From the NCBI GenBank assembly GCA_002351725.1, contig DEHD01000013.1, forward strand, positions 1 through 55,201: a stretch of DNA of 55,201 nt, given 5' to 3'. Below are positions 33,954 through 42,671 of this stretch, piece after piece. Position 1 is the first letter of the stretch. Every line of letters begins with the position of its first letter. The position numbers and the translations under genes were made by a program. The notes under the pieces are model-generated. The model ran no database searches and was not told the origin of the DNA. It worked only from the letters and a program-made list of their open reading frames with translations. This DNA is from Prevotella sp. UBA2809 (lineage in GTDB: Bacteria > Bacteroidota > Bacteroidia > Bacteroidales > Bacteroidaceae).

Positions 33954-36898
33954 TGAAACGATGTAGCGTGATAATACCTCTGGCCCTGTGCGCCCTGCTT
34001 ACAGCAATGCCAGCCGACTCTGCTCGGAAGGTAAAGGTAAAAACACCGCCAGATCCCTACAAGACACTAAAAGAGAAGATAGACAAATACTTCGTAAACT
34101 ACAAATCGGACGAACAGCGAATACGAGCTACTTTCCACCTGAAGACTCTGGTGGTGAACGACTCGTTGCAGACGATTGACATTAGCGCAAACAACAGCTT
34201 AGGCGAGCAGCTGTTTAACGATGACATGGCGGAGACTATCTATCAGGAGGTGGGCGAACTGCTGCCTGATACGCTGCAGGAATACGACCTGAAGATTACC
34301 ACTAACGGATGGGACTTGCGACAGCTTGTACCAAACCGACTGAGGGAGACTAAGGATAAAACCCGCACTTGGGGGCATATTGATTATCACGGACGTCCAT
34401 GGGTAAAGAACGCATCGATACCCTACGAGATAACAGAGGGACTGCAGAACAGGCACATATCGCTGTGGGCAAGTCACGGAAGATACTTCAACGTGAAAGA
34501 CAGCACATGGAAATGGCAGCGACCACCGCTGTTCGGAACGCGCGAAGACCTGTTTACGCAGACCATAGTAACGCCTTACTTGATTCCGATGCTGCAAAAC
34601 GCTGGTGCTGTGGTATTTACACCACGCGAGCGAGACTGGCAGAGGTACGAGTATATAGTTGACAACGATACGCCCGAGAGCGGGTACAGCGAGACTAACG
34701 GCCATCACCAATGGCAGAAGAGCAACGCTATAGGATTCGCTATGCATCCTGGTGTGTATACCGACTACGAGAACCCATTCAACGAGGGTACGGCTCGTGT
34801 GGTAGCCACCACCGACAACGTGAAGCGAAAGAGCGAGATAGTATGGAAACCCATCATCACCGAGAGCGGATACTATGCCGTTTACGTGAGCTATCAGACT
34901 CTGGAAAACAGCGTTGACGACGCTCACTACACAGTGTGGCATCAGGGCATGCCTACCGAGTTCCGCGTGAACCAGCAGATGGGCGAAAAGACTTGGGTTT
35001 ATCTTGGCAACTTCTATTTTGACGAAGGACAGAGCACGCGCAACTGCGTAACGCTATCGAACCTGAGTAAGCACCACCACGGAGTGGTAACTGCCGACGC
35101 TGTGAGATTCGGAGGCGGTATGGGAAACATAGACCGCGGACGAGGAACAAGCGGACTGCCACGTTGCCTTGAGGCTGCACGCTACTATGCACAGTGGGCA
35201 GGAATGCCTTACGAGGTGTACAGCACTAAGGACGGTGAGGATGATTATGGCGACGACATCAACGTGCGAAGCTATATGACAAACCATCTGGCAGGAGGTT
35301 CGATCTACGAGCCTGACACCACAGGGCTGAACGTGCCAATAGAACTGTCGCTCGCTATTCATAGTGATGCAGGTTACACCAAGGACGGAAAGAGTCATAC
35401 TGGTACTCTGGCTGTTTGCACCACAACGATGAACGACTCGATATTAGGCACAGGAATGACAAGACTGGCATCGCGCGACTTTGCCGACGAGCTGCTCTAC
35501 TCTATCCCTGCCGACATATCAAGGAAATACGGCAACTGGCCCACACGAGAGCTGTACGACCGAAACTACTCGGAGACACGATGCCCAATGGTGCCAAGCG
35601 CTATACTGGAGACAATGAGTCACCAGAACTTTGCCGACATGAGAATGGGTCAGGATCCTAACTTCCGTTTCGACCTGGCACGCAGCATCTACAAGGCAGT
35701 GCTGCGATACATCAGCTCAATGCATCATAAGAAATATGTGGTGCAGCCACTGGCTCCAAGGAGAGTGAGCGCAGAGCTTACAGGTAAGGGCGAAGCAAAG
35801 ATAAGCTGGCGCCCAGTTTACGATGAATACGAGCCCACAGCAAAACCCACTGGATACGTGCTGTATACAGCCACAGGACGAAGCGGGTTTGACAACGGAA
35901 CTTATATAAAAGGGGGCAACGAGACATCGATAACTATCCCTGTTGAGAGCGACAAGGTGTACAGCTTCCGACTGACGGCTGTGAACGAAGGAGGCGAGAG
36001 CTTCCCCACTGAGGTGGTATCGGTTTACGATGTGCCTGAGGCGCAGAAGACCGTTCTTGTGGTGAACGGATTCAGCCGACTTGCATCGCCTGCCGTTATC
36101 GACAACAAGGTGGAACAGGGATTCGACATCGAAGAGGATGCTGGTGTTACCTACGGACGCACTGCCGGATGGCTGGGATTCCAGACAAGCTTTGACAAGA
36201 GCAAGATTGGTAGCGAGCGACGCGACGGACTGGGATTCACCAACGACACGCTGATGGGACAGTTCATAGCTGGTAACGACTTCGACTACATCCGCACCCA
36301 CACTCAGGCCATCGCTACTGCAAGAAAATATCGTGTGGTGAGCTGCTCGGCAGAGGCTTTGGAGTATAACGATGTGCACCCTCAGCGCTATGAGATGATG
36401 GACCTGATACTGGGACTGCAGCGCAAGGACGGCTACTCGCTTGTGCCTTACCAGGTGATGACTCCGATAATGAAAGAGCACCTGCGCCTGTTTGCTAAGA
36501 AAGGCGGAGCGCTGCTTGTGAGCGGAGCATATCTCGGTACCGACATGCAGGAGCCCGCTGACCGTCGCTATCTGGAAGACATACTGAAGATTAAATATCA
36601 AGGTAGAGATCTGGACAGTCTGCAGCGCGACTCTATTCGCGGACTCGGAACTGAGTTCACATTCCATCGCCACCTGAACGAGCGACACTATGCAGCTCAG
36701 CATCCTGAGATTCTGGAGCCTGTATATCCCGCTTTCTCGGCGATGAAGTATGCCGACGATTTCAGCGCCTGCGTGGCCTACGGCGGCACAGATTACAAAG
36801 CAATAACTATGGGATTCCCACTTGAATGCATCAAGGACGAGCCCAAGCGCAACAGCATCATGCGCGGTTTACTACAGTTTTTACTACAATCACATTAA
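33950..36898 (+). CDS. Large exported protein with amidase-like, golvesin-like and Fn3-like domains
   Basis: Protein of 982 residues with a Sec signal (about 1-24). An N-acetylmuramoyl-L-alanine amidase-like fold seems split: HISLWASHGRYF near 168, SLAIHSDAGY near 465 and a Glu in SAILETMSHQN near 550 fit zinc ligands and the catalytic Glu. Between the parts a golvesin-like beta domain (about 280-395) is inserted. A fibronectin III-like module (about 615-700) and a flavodoxin-like C-terminal domain (VLVVNGFSR near 704) follow. Relatives are sometimes labelled xanthan lyase, which I doubt. Probably acts on peptidoglycan in the periplasm. It overlaps the acyltransferase gene by 4 bases. Confidence 0.8.
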   Translation: MMKRCSVIIPLALCALLTAMPADSARKVKVKTPPDPYKTLKEKIDKYFVNYKSDEQRIRATFHLKTLVVNDSLQTIDISANNSLGEQLFNDDMAETIYQEVGELLPDTLQEYDLKITTNGWDLRQLVPNRLRETKDKTRTWGHIDYHGRPWVKNASIPYEITEGLQNRHISLWASHGRYFNVKDSTWKWQRPPLFGTREDLFTQTIVTPYLIPMLQNAGAVVFTPRERDWQRYEYIVDNDTPESGYSETNGHHQWQKSNAIGFAMHPGVYTDYENPFNEGTARVVATTDNVKRKSEIVWKPIITESGYYAVYVSYQTLENSVDDAHYTVWHQGMPTEFRVNQQMGEKTWVYLGNFYFDEGQSTRNCVTLSNLSKHHHGVVTADAVRFGGGMGNIDRGRGTSGLPRCLEAARYYAQWAGMPYEVYSTKDGEDDYGDDINVRSYMTNHLAGGSIYEPDTTGLNVPIELSLAIHSDAGYTKDGKSHTGTLAVCTTTMNDSILGTGMTRLASRDFADELLYSIPADISRKYGNWPTRELYDRNYSETRCPMVPSAILETMSHQNFADMRMGQDPNFRFDLARSIYKAVLRYISSMHHKKYVVQPLAPRRVSAELTGKGEAKISWRPVYDEYEPTAKPTGYVLYTATGRSGFDNGTYIKGGNETSITIPVESDKVYSFRLTAVNEGGESFPTEVVSVYDVPEAQKTVLVVNGFSRLASPAVIDNKVEQGFDIEEDAGVTYGRTAGWLGFQTSFDKSKIGSERRDGLGFTNDTLMGQFIAGNDFDYIRTHTQAIATARKYRVVSCSAEALEYNDVHPQRYEMMDLILGLQRKDGYSLVPYQVMTPIMKEHLRLFAKKGGALLVSGAYLGTDMQEPADRRYLEDILKIKYQGRDLDSLQRDSIRGLGTEFTFHRHLNERHYAAQHPEILEPVYPAFSAMKYADDFSACVAYGGTDYKAITMGFPLECIKDEPKRNSIMRGLLQFLLQSH

Positions 36899-36915
36899 TA
36901 AAAATAACCAAAATT

Positions 36916-37260
36916 ATGAAGATTCAATCTAATTCATCCGGAACAAGGAGCATTGAAGTGAGCGAGGCTCATCTTCAGACTATTGACCAGTACCAATTAT
37001 TCAGAGACCTTATCGATTCAAACGGTTATGTTGACGAACAGGTTCTTAACAAATTAAAGCTGAACATCCGCAGTCTGCTGGAGGGAGATGCAGGTAAGGA
37101 CAAGAATCTGCTGGACCTCTGTCTAGATGTTATCTATCATCAGAACATGAAGGCATTCGGATTGCAACAGCTTGTATTGTTGTATATAAACTGGAAGGAT
37201 CAATGCAACGATGGACTCGGCATGACCATGAGGGCTGTGCAGGGAACACCGTTCAACTGA
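36916..37260 (+). CDS. Small helical protein of unknown function
   Basis: Protein of 114 residues, no signal peptide, largely helical after residue 18. The ATG at 36916 is chosen; 30 codons of open frame upstream overlap the end of the amidase-like gene and read as out-of-frame noise. The segment RDLIDSNGYVDEQVLNKL (about 31-48) recalls an EF-hand-like helix-loop-helix, but the Asp spacing is not convincing. No family is recognised. It lies 17 bases after the amidase-like gene. Confidence 0.7.
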   Translation: MKIQSNSSGTRSIEVSEAHLQTIDQYQLFRDLIDSNGYVDEQVLNKLKLNIRSLLEGDAGKDKNLLDLCLDVIYHQNMKAFGLQQLVLLYINWKDQCNDGLGMTMRAVQGTPFN

Positions 37261-37264
37261 TACA

Positions 37265-37300
37265 GTTGAAAATTTAAAAATTAAAAAATTTAAAAATTAA
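37265..37300. repeat. 8-base tandem units before ygiQ
   Basis: GTTGAAAA, TTTAAAAA, TTAAAAAA and TTTAAAAA followed by TTAA fill the gap up to the TTG start codon of the radical SAM gene. Confidence 0.6.
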
Positions 37301-39301
37301 TTGAAGGAATTTAGATTAACAGATTTTTTACCTACTACAAAGAAGGAGTTGGAGCTCCGAGGATGGGATTATGTTGATATAATCCTGTTCTCGGGCGACG
37401 CTTATATAGACCACCCATCATTTGGTGCGGCTGTGATAGGACGAACACTCGAGGCAGCAGGATTCCGTGTGGCCATTGTGCCACAGCCTGACTGGCACGG
37501 CGATTATCGCGACTTTAAGAAGTTGGGAAGACCGCGTTTGTTCTTCGGCATCGCACCAGGATGCATGGACTCTATGGTTAACAAATATACGGCCAACCGC
37601 CGTCTGCGCTCAGAGGATGCATACAGTCCTGACGGACGTCACGACATGCGACCAGAGTACCCAACGATAGTGTATGCCAAGATTCTTAAGGAGCTATATC
37701 CTGATGTGCCCGTAGTGCTGGGAGGCATCGAGGCTTCGCTGCGAAGAGTGACGCATTACGACTACTGGAGCGACAGCTTGAAGAAGTGCCTGCTGTGCTA
37801 CTCGCCTGCTGATATGATTACCTACGGCATGGGCGAGAAGACCACCATTGAACTGGCACGTAGACTGAGCAACGGAGAGAAGATTAGCGATATTCGCGAT
37901 CTGCCGCAGACGGTTTATCTGGCTCGCAAAGAGGAAATACCAGGGGGTATAAACGAACACGACATAGTGCTGCACTCGCACGAGGAGTGCATGCAGAACA
38001 AGAAGGCTCAGGCTGAGAACTTCAAGAATGTTGAGGAGCAATCGAACATGATGCACGCACAGAGATTGCTGCAGGGGGTAGACGGGCGTTATGTAGTTAT
38101 CAATCCTCCCTACCCGCCTATGACTACGGAGGAGCTAGATGCTTCGTTCGACCTGCCATATACTCGTCAGCCGCACCCAAAGTACAAGGGTAAGCGAATT
38201 CCGGCTTACGACATGATTAAGTTCTCGGTGAACATCCATCGCGGATGTTTCGGAGGATGTGCCTTCTGCACCATCTCAGCCCATCAGGGAAAGTTCATCT
38301 CATGCCGCTCTAAGGAGAGCATTATGCGCGAGGTGAAACAGGTGATTGAGATGCCTGACTTTAAGGGAAACCTGAGTGACTTAGGCGGCCCATCGGCCAA
38401 TATGTATGGCATGAGTGGACGCAACAAGAACGCCTGCGAGAAATGCCGCCGTCCATCGTGCGTGCATCCGCAGATATGTCCGAACCTGAATACAGACCAC
38501 TCAAAGCTGCTTGATATCTATCGCTCGGTAGACGCACTGCCAGGCATCAAGCACAGCTATATAGGCAGTGGTGTGCGTTACGACCTGCTGCTGCATCGAA
38601 GTAAGGACGAGGCCAGCAACAAGGCTGCAATGGAGTACACTCGCGAGCTGATATGTCACCACGTATCAGGCCGCCTGAAGGTGGCACCTGAGCACACAAG
38701 CGACAGAGTGCTGTATCTGATGCGCAAGCCATCGTTCAGTCAGTTCTACGACTTCAAGCGCATATTCGACCGCATTAATCGTGAAGAGGGATTGCGACAG
38801 CAGATTATCCCCTACTTCATTTCGTCGCACCCAGGATGCCACGAGGAAGATATGGCTGAACTGGCTGTGATCACCAAAGGTCTTGACTTCCATCTGGAGC
38901 AGGTTCAGGACTTTACGCCAACGCCAATGACCAATGCCACAGAGACGTGGTATACAGGCTACGACCCATATACGCTCGAACCAATATTCAGCGCTAAGAC
39001 TCAGAAAGAGAAGCTTGCCCAGAGGCAGTTCTTCTTCTGGTACAAGCCTGAGGAGCGAAGAGGCATTGAGCAGAGTCTGCGCCGTATTGGTCGCCCTGAC
39101 TTGATAGCAAAGCTGTATAGCGGCATGCCACCTTCGCAAGGTGTTTATCGCCCATCAGCAGCAGGAGGCGGATATCAATCAGGCGGAGGTAACAAACAGA
39201 AATCGTATAATCCAAACTTCAGAAATGAAAATAATAGAGCAAAGCATCATAGCGAAAAACCCCGCGAAGAAAAGCGAGGACGGGATCGTCGTCACAGATG
39301 A
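37301..39301 (+). CDS. YgiQ-family radical SAM protein
   Basis: Protein of 666 residues. The N-terminal region has LRGWDYVDIILFSGDAYIDH (about 19-38), the YgiQ mark; the radical SAM cluster motif CFGGCAFC lies near residue 317, after NIHRG, and a further Cys group (CEKCRRPSC) near 383. UPF0313/YgiQ proteins reduce AdoMet; their substrate is unknown. The only sensible start is TTG at 37301, which matches the family N-terminus. The tail of about 50 residues is basic, Gly/Asn-rich and low in complexity, and its last 77 bases overlap the next gene in another frame. Confidence 0.92.
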   Translation: MKEFRLTDFLPTTKKELELRGWDYVDIILFSGDAYIDHPSFGAAVIGRTLEAAGFRVAIVPQPDWHGDYRDFKKLGRPRLFFGIAPGCMDSMVNKYTANRRLRSEDAYSPDGRHDMRPEYPTIVYAKILKELYPDVPVVLGGIEASLRRVTHYDYWSDSLKKCLLCYSPADMITYGMGEKTTIELARRLSNGEKISDIRDLPQTVYLARKEEIPGGINEHDIVLHSHEECMQNKKAQAENFKNVEEQSNMMHAQRLLQGVDGRYVVINPPYPPMTTEELDASFDLPYTRQPHPKYKGKRIPAYDMIKFSVNIHRGCFGGCAFCTISAHQGKFISCRSKESIMREVKQVIEMPDFKGNLSDLGGPSANMYGMSGRNKNACEKCRRPSCVHPQICPNLNTDHSKLLDIYRSVDALPGIKHSYIGSGVRYDLLLHRSKDEASNKAAMEYTRELICHHVSGRLKVAPEHTSDRVLYLMRKPSFSQFYDFKRIFDRINREEGLRQQIIPYFISSHPGCHEEDMAELAVITKGLDFHLEQVQDFTPTPMTNATETWYTGYDPYTLEPIFSAKTQKEKLAQRQFFFWYKPEERRGIEQSLRRIGRPDLIAKLYSGMPPSQGVYRPSAAGGGYQSGGGNKQKSYNPNFRNENNRAKHHSEKPREEKRGRDRRHR

Positions 39302-40037
39302 TTTCATAGCCGTTATCGATGGCAGCACAGCCAAGACAGAACGACGTCATTGCCCACCACTGAGCAATGGCCGTTATGCCATGATGCTCATCAGCCGCTA
39401 TATACGCAAAATGCCAGCCGACATATCGTGTCATCAGTTCTGTGTGGGTGTTACCAAGGCCATACGCAAGCACTACTGGCTGCGTTTCCCCATCGACAGG
39501 ATGAAGGAGCACCCTGAAGAGCGCCTTTGTGCTTCGGCAATAATCTTCAGTCGTTTGCGCAGAGAGATATGGATGGTTGGCGATTGCCAATGTCTTGTAG
39601 GCGGAGAGTATTTCGACAATCCCAAGCCCTACGAACAGGAGTTGGCCGAGATGCGTGTACAAAAGGTGCGCGAGCTATTGGCACAAGGCGTTCCGCAGAA
39701 AGAGCTGCTTCAGCCACACGACCCAGCACGCGCGGTTATGATACCTACGATGCTTGAGGTGATGCAAAACCAGAATGTGACGTATGCCGTTATCGACGGA
39801 TTCAAAATACCGGAAGACAGAGTGCGTGTGATACCACTCGACTTCCAGAAATGGGAAATAGTGTTTGCCAGCGACGGATATCCCAAACTGGCTAATACCC
39901 TCGAAGAATCGGAGACGCTGCTCAACTATCAACGTGAGGTTGACCCGTTGAACATAGGAGGATTCAAGGCCACAAAGGCTTTTGTTGAGGGAAACAACTC
40001 GTTCGACGACCGCTCGTACATACGATTTGAAGTATAG
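39225..40037 (+). CDS. PP2C-like phosphatase-fold protein
   Basis: Protein of 270 residues, usually left unnamed. Four spaced motifs fit the PP2C metal-dependent phosphatase fold: FIAVIDGST (27-35), with Asp-Gly as in motif 2; WMVGDCQ (116-122); FASDGYP (214-220), the Ser-Asp-Gly motif; and DDRSYI near 261, the final Asp pair. If active it would dephosphorylate a Ser/Thr or small-molecule phosphate using Mn or Mg; this is inference. The ATG at 39225 lies inside the ygiQ reading frame, giving a 77-base overlap. The ruvC gene follows 4 bases later. Confidence 0.75.
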   Translation: MKIIEQSIIAKNPAKKSEDGIVVTDDFIAVIDGSTAKTERRHCPPLSNGRYAMMLISRYIRKMPADISCHQFCVGVTKAIRKHYWLRFPIDRMKEHPEERLCASAIIFSRLRREIWMVGDCQCLVGGEYFDNPKPYEQELAEMRVQKVRELLAQGVPQKELLQPHDPARAVMIPTMLEVMQNQNVTYAVIDGFKIPEDRVRVIPLDFQKWEIVFASDGYPKLANTLEESETLLNYQREVDPLNIGGFKATKAFVEGNNSFDDRSYIRFEV

Positions 40038-40041
40038 ACGC

Positions 40042-40620
40042 ATGGAGAAGATAATATTAGGCATTGACCCAGGAACCAATATAATGGGATACGGACTGCT
40101 GAAGGTGGTAGACGGAAAGGCTAAGATGATTACCATGGGAGTAATCGACTTGCGAAAGTTTCCTGATGCCTACCTAAAGCTGGGCCACATCTTCGAACGC
40201 GTAACGAGCATCATCGACGGATTCCTGCCTGACGAGATGGCCATCGAGGCTCCGTTCTTCGGAAAGAACGTACAGTCGATGCTGAAACTGGGACGAGCCC
40301 AGGGAACAGCCATTGCCGCTGCTGTGAACCACGGAGTGCCCATACACGAATATGCGCCAATGAAGATTAAGATGGCGCTTACAGGAAACGGTAACGCATC
40401 GAAGGAGCAAGTGGCAGGAATGCTGCAGCGCCTGCTGAAGATACCCAACGAGGATATGGGTAAGTTCATGGATGCCACCGATGCCCTTGCAGCGGCTTAT
40501 TGCCACTACCTGCAGATGGGCAAACCCGAGAGCCCTGTGAAGTACAGAGGTTGGAAGGATTTCATAAACAAGAACCAAGAAAAAGTCTCGAAACGAAAGA
40601 TAAAAAATGAAGACAATTGA
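40042..40620 (+). CDS. ruvC: Crossover junction endodeoxyribonuclease RuvC
   Basis: Protein of 192 residues, the Holliday-junction resolvase that acts with RuvAB. Catalytic acids are visible: Asp in LGIDPGT (about residue 8), Glu in MAIEAPFF (about 68) and Asp pair in DATDALAAAYCH (about 143-146). The ATG at 40042 gives the family N-terminus; the open frame upstream overlaps the previous gene. The 3' end overlaps the ABC ATPase gene by 14 bases. The C-terminal tail is Lys-rich. Confidence 0.96.
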   Translation: MEKIILGIDPGTNIMGYGLLKVVDGKAKMITMGVIDLRKFPDAYLKLGHIFERVTSIIDGFLPDEMAIEAPFFGKNVQSMLKLGRAQGTAIAAAVNHGVPIHEYAPMKIKMALTGNGNASKEQVAGMLQRLLKIPNEDMGKFMDATDALAAAYCHYLQMGKPESPVKYRGWKDFINKNQEKVSKRKIKNEDN

Positions 40621-42043
40621 ATTACGTAATGCGAGAGCACGAAAACCAGAATGGTGTTTGGCCGAACCAGTTAACTTCTATCTGGACGAAGGCGAGCACT
40701 TAGCCATCGTTGGTAGAAACGGTGGAGGTAAGAGTATGTTGGTAGACATGATTACAGGAAAACACCCTGTGGCGCCTGATAGTATAAGTTATTCTTTCAC
40801 CGAACCTTACAACAACCTGAAAACCATAACGTTCCGCGATACGTATGGTGGCGATAACGACCGCACATACTTCCTGCAGCAGCGTTGGAACCAGACTGAG
40901 ATTGATGAGGAGACTCCCACCGTGGGCGCCAAGCTTGAAGAGGCTTACATGCTGGCAGGCGAAGATACTCCTGAGCGCCGAGAGTTCCAAAAGCATCTGT
41001 ACAAGCTCTTCCACATGGAAGATCTGCTTGATAAATATATCATACTTTTGAGCAGCGGTGAGTTGCGCAAATACAAGCTTGCAGCCAACCTATTTACCAA
41101 GCCGAAAGTGCTTATCATCGAGAACCCGTTTATAGGTCTTGACGCTGAGACAAGAGACCAGGTTAAGGTTCTGCTCGACTCGCTCGCTGCAGAGAAAGAG
41201 ATGCAGATTATTCTGGTGCTGTCGAAGATTGACGAGGTGCCCGACTTCATTACGCGCGTAATAAAGTTGGATGCTCTGCACATTGTATCTGACATCAAGG
41301 TAAAGACTGATTTTATTATCGAACATTGTCCGTTTGCCATCCAGGTGAAGAACGAGAATCCTATTCCACCAATACCTCAAGAGGTGATAAAATTCAATCA
41401 CGTAACGATACGCTACGGCGAGCGAACCATCCTGAAGGATCTTAACTGGGTTGTGCTTAAAGGCGAACACTGGTCGCTTTCTGGTCAGAACGGCTCAGGT
41501 AAGTCTACCCTACTTTCGCTTGTATGTGCCGACAACCCACAGAGCTATGCATGCGACATCTCGCTCTTTGGACAAAAGCGTGGCAGCGGAGAAAGTATTT
41601 GGGATATAAAGCGCCACATAGGCTACGTATCGCCAGAGATGCACCGTAGCTACAAGCAGAACATCCCTGCCATAGAGATAGTGGCAAGCGGACTGAAAGA
41701 CACTATCGGTCTGTACTACAAGCCCAACAAAGAGGAAAAGGATAAATGCATAGAATGGATGAATCTGTTCGGCATCAAGAAGCTGGCCGGCAGGAAGTTC
41801 CATGAGATTTCGAGCGGTGAGCAGCGCCTTGTATTGCTGGCCCGTGCGTTCGTAAAGAACCCAGACCTACTGATACTCGACGAGCCTCTGCACGGACTCG
41901 ATCTATGCAACCGTAATATGGTGAAGGCTATTGTTGACCGCTACATGATCGACAACCCAGAGTGCACACTCATCTACGTAACACATTACGAAAATGAGTT
42001 ACCGAACTGTATCGATAACTCATTATATCTGAATAGAAACTAA
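40607..42043 (+). CDS. Tandem ABC ATPase, ModF-like
   Basis: Cytoplasmic protein of 478 residues with two ABC ATPase domains and no membrane segment. Domain 1: Walker A GRNGGGKS (36-43), signature LSSGELRKY near 147, Walker B-like LIIENP near 167, where the usual Asp-Glu is Glu-Asn. Domain 2: GQNGSGKST near 295, SSGEQRL near 403 and an intact LILDEP near 425. So one ATP site is probably weak. The layout fits ModF/PhrA-like ATPases whose role is unclear. It overlaps ruvC by 14 bases. No transporter permease is nearby. Confidence 0.86.
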   Translation: MKTIELRNARARKPEWCLAEPVNFYLDEGEHLAIVGRNGGGKSMLVDMITGKHPVAPDSISYSFTEPYNNLKTITFRDTYGGDNDRTYFLQQRWNQTEIDEETPTVGAKLEEAYMLAGEDTPERREFQKHLYKLFHMEDLLDKYIILLSSGELRKYKLAANLFTKPKVLIIENPFIGLDAETRDQVKVLLDSLAAEKEMQIILVLSKIDEVPDFITRVIKLDALHIVSDIKVKTDFIIEHCPFAIQVKNENPIPPIPQEVIKFNHVTIRYGERTILKDLNWVVLKGEHWSLSGQNGSGKSTLLSLVCADNPQSYACDISLFGQKRGSGESIWDIKRHIGYVSPEMHRSYKQNIPAIEIVASGLKDTIGLYYKPNKEEKDKCIEWMNLFGIKKLAGRKFHEISSGEQRLVLLARAFVKNPDLLILDEPLHGLDLCNRNMVKAIVDRYMIDNPECTLIYVTHYENELPNCIDNSLYLNRN

Positions 42044-42054
42044 ATCAAAGTTTT

Positions 42055-42654
42055 TTATTTCTCCATCAGGGCCGCTGTTCTCACACGAGACAGCGTCTCT
42101 GGTGTCATCTGCAGGTAGCTTGCGATGTAAACCAGCGGAGCACGCAGCACAAGCTGTGGCTGATTCTTTACCAGCTTCTGGTATCTATCCTGAGCACTCT
42201 CGAAGCGCAGCATATCAGCGTGATGCTGACTGAGAATGAGGCTCTCCTCGAGAATCTTACGATACAGAATCTGAATGTTCACACTCTTCATGGCCACAGC
42301 CTCAAGTTCGGCCTTAGGCAGAGCGATAAGAATGGTAGGTTCCAGCGCCTTAATCTGCAGCTGTGATGGCACCTCGTGGAACAAACTCTCGATACACATC
42401 ACGATGCTGTTCTCGGTGGCCATATACTCGGTTAATTCCTTATCGTTTTTAAAGTAAAACTGACGTACCAGTCCACGTACCACCCAATAGATATTGGTAC
42501 ATACCTCGCCCTCCTTGAGCACCATCTCGTTTTTAGCAAACTTCATTGGTACCAGGATGCTCTCAAGAAGATCAAGCTCTTCGTGAGTCATTGTACTGTA
42601 TCTGCGGGCCAGTTCGCGGGCCACGTCGCGTGTTGTCAAACTAACATTTGCCAT
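42055..42654 (-). CDS. Crp/Fnr-family transcriptional regulator
   Basis: Protein of 199 residues. A cyclic-nucleotide-binding-type beta barrel (about 25-130; EMVLKEGEVCTNIYWVVRGLV) is followed by a long helix and a C-terminal winged helix with the recognition segment IASYLQMTPETLSRVR (about 178-193). The barrel lacks a clear cAMP phosphate-binding cassette, as in most Bacteroidetes members, so the ligand is unknown. It converges on the ABC ATPase gene with an 11-base gap and lies 17 bases below lepA. Confidence 0.9.
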   Translation of the reverse strand: MANVSLTTRDVARELARRYSTMTHEELDLLESILVPMKFAKNEMVLKEGEVCTNIYWVVRGLVRQFYFKNDKELTEYMATENSIVMCIESLFHEVPSQLQIKALEPTILIALPKAELEAVAMKSVNIQILYRKILEESLILSQHHADMLRFESAQDRYQKLVKNQPQLVLRAPLVYIASYLQMTPETLSRVRTAALMEK

Positions 42655-42671
42655 AGATCATTGATATGTTT

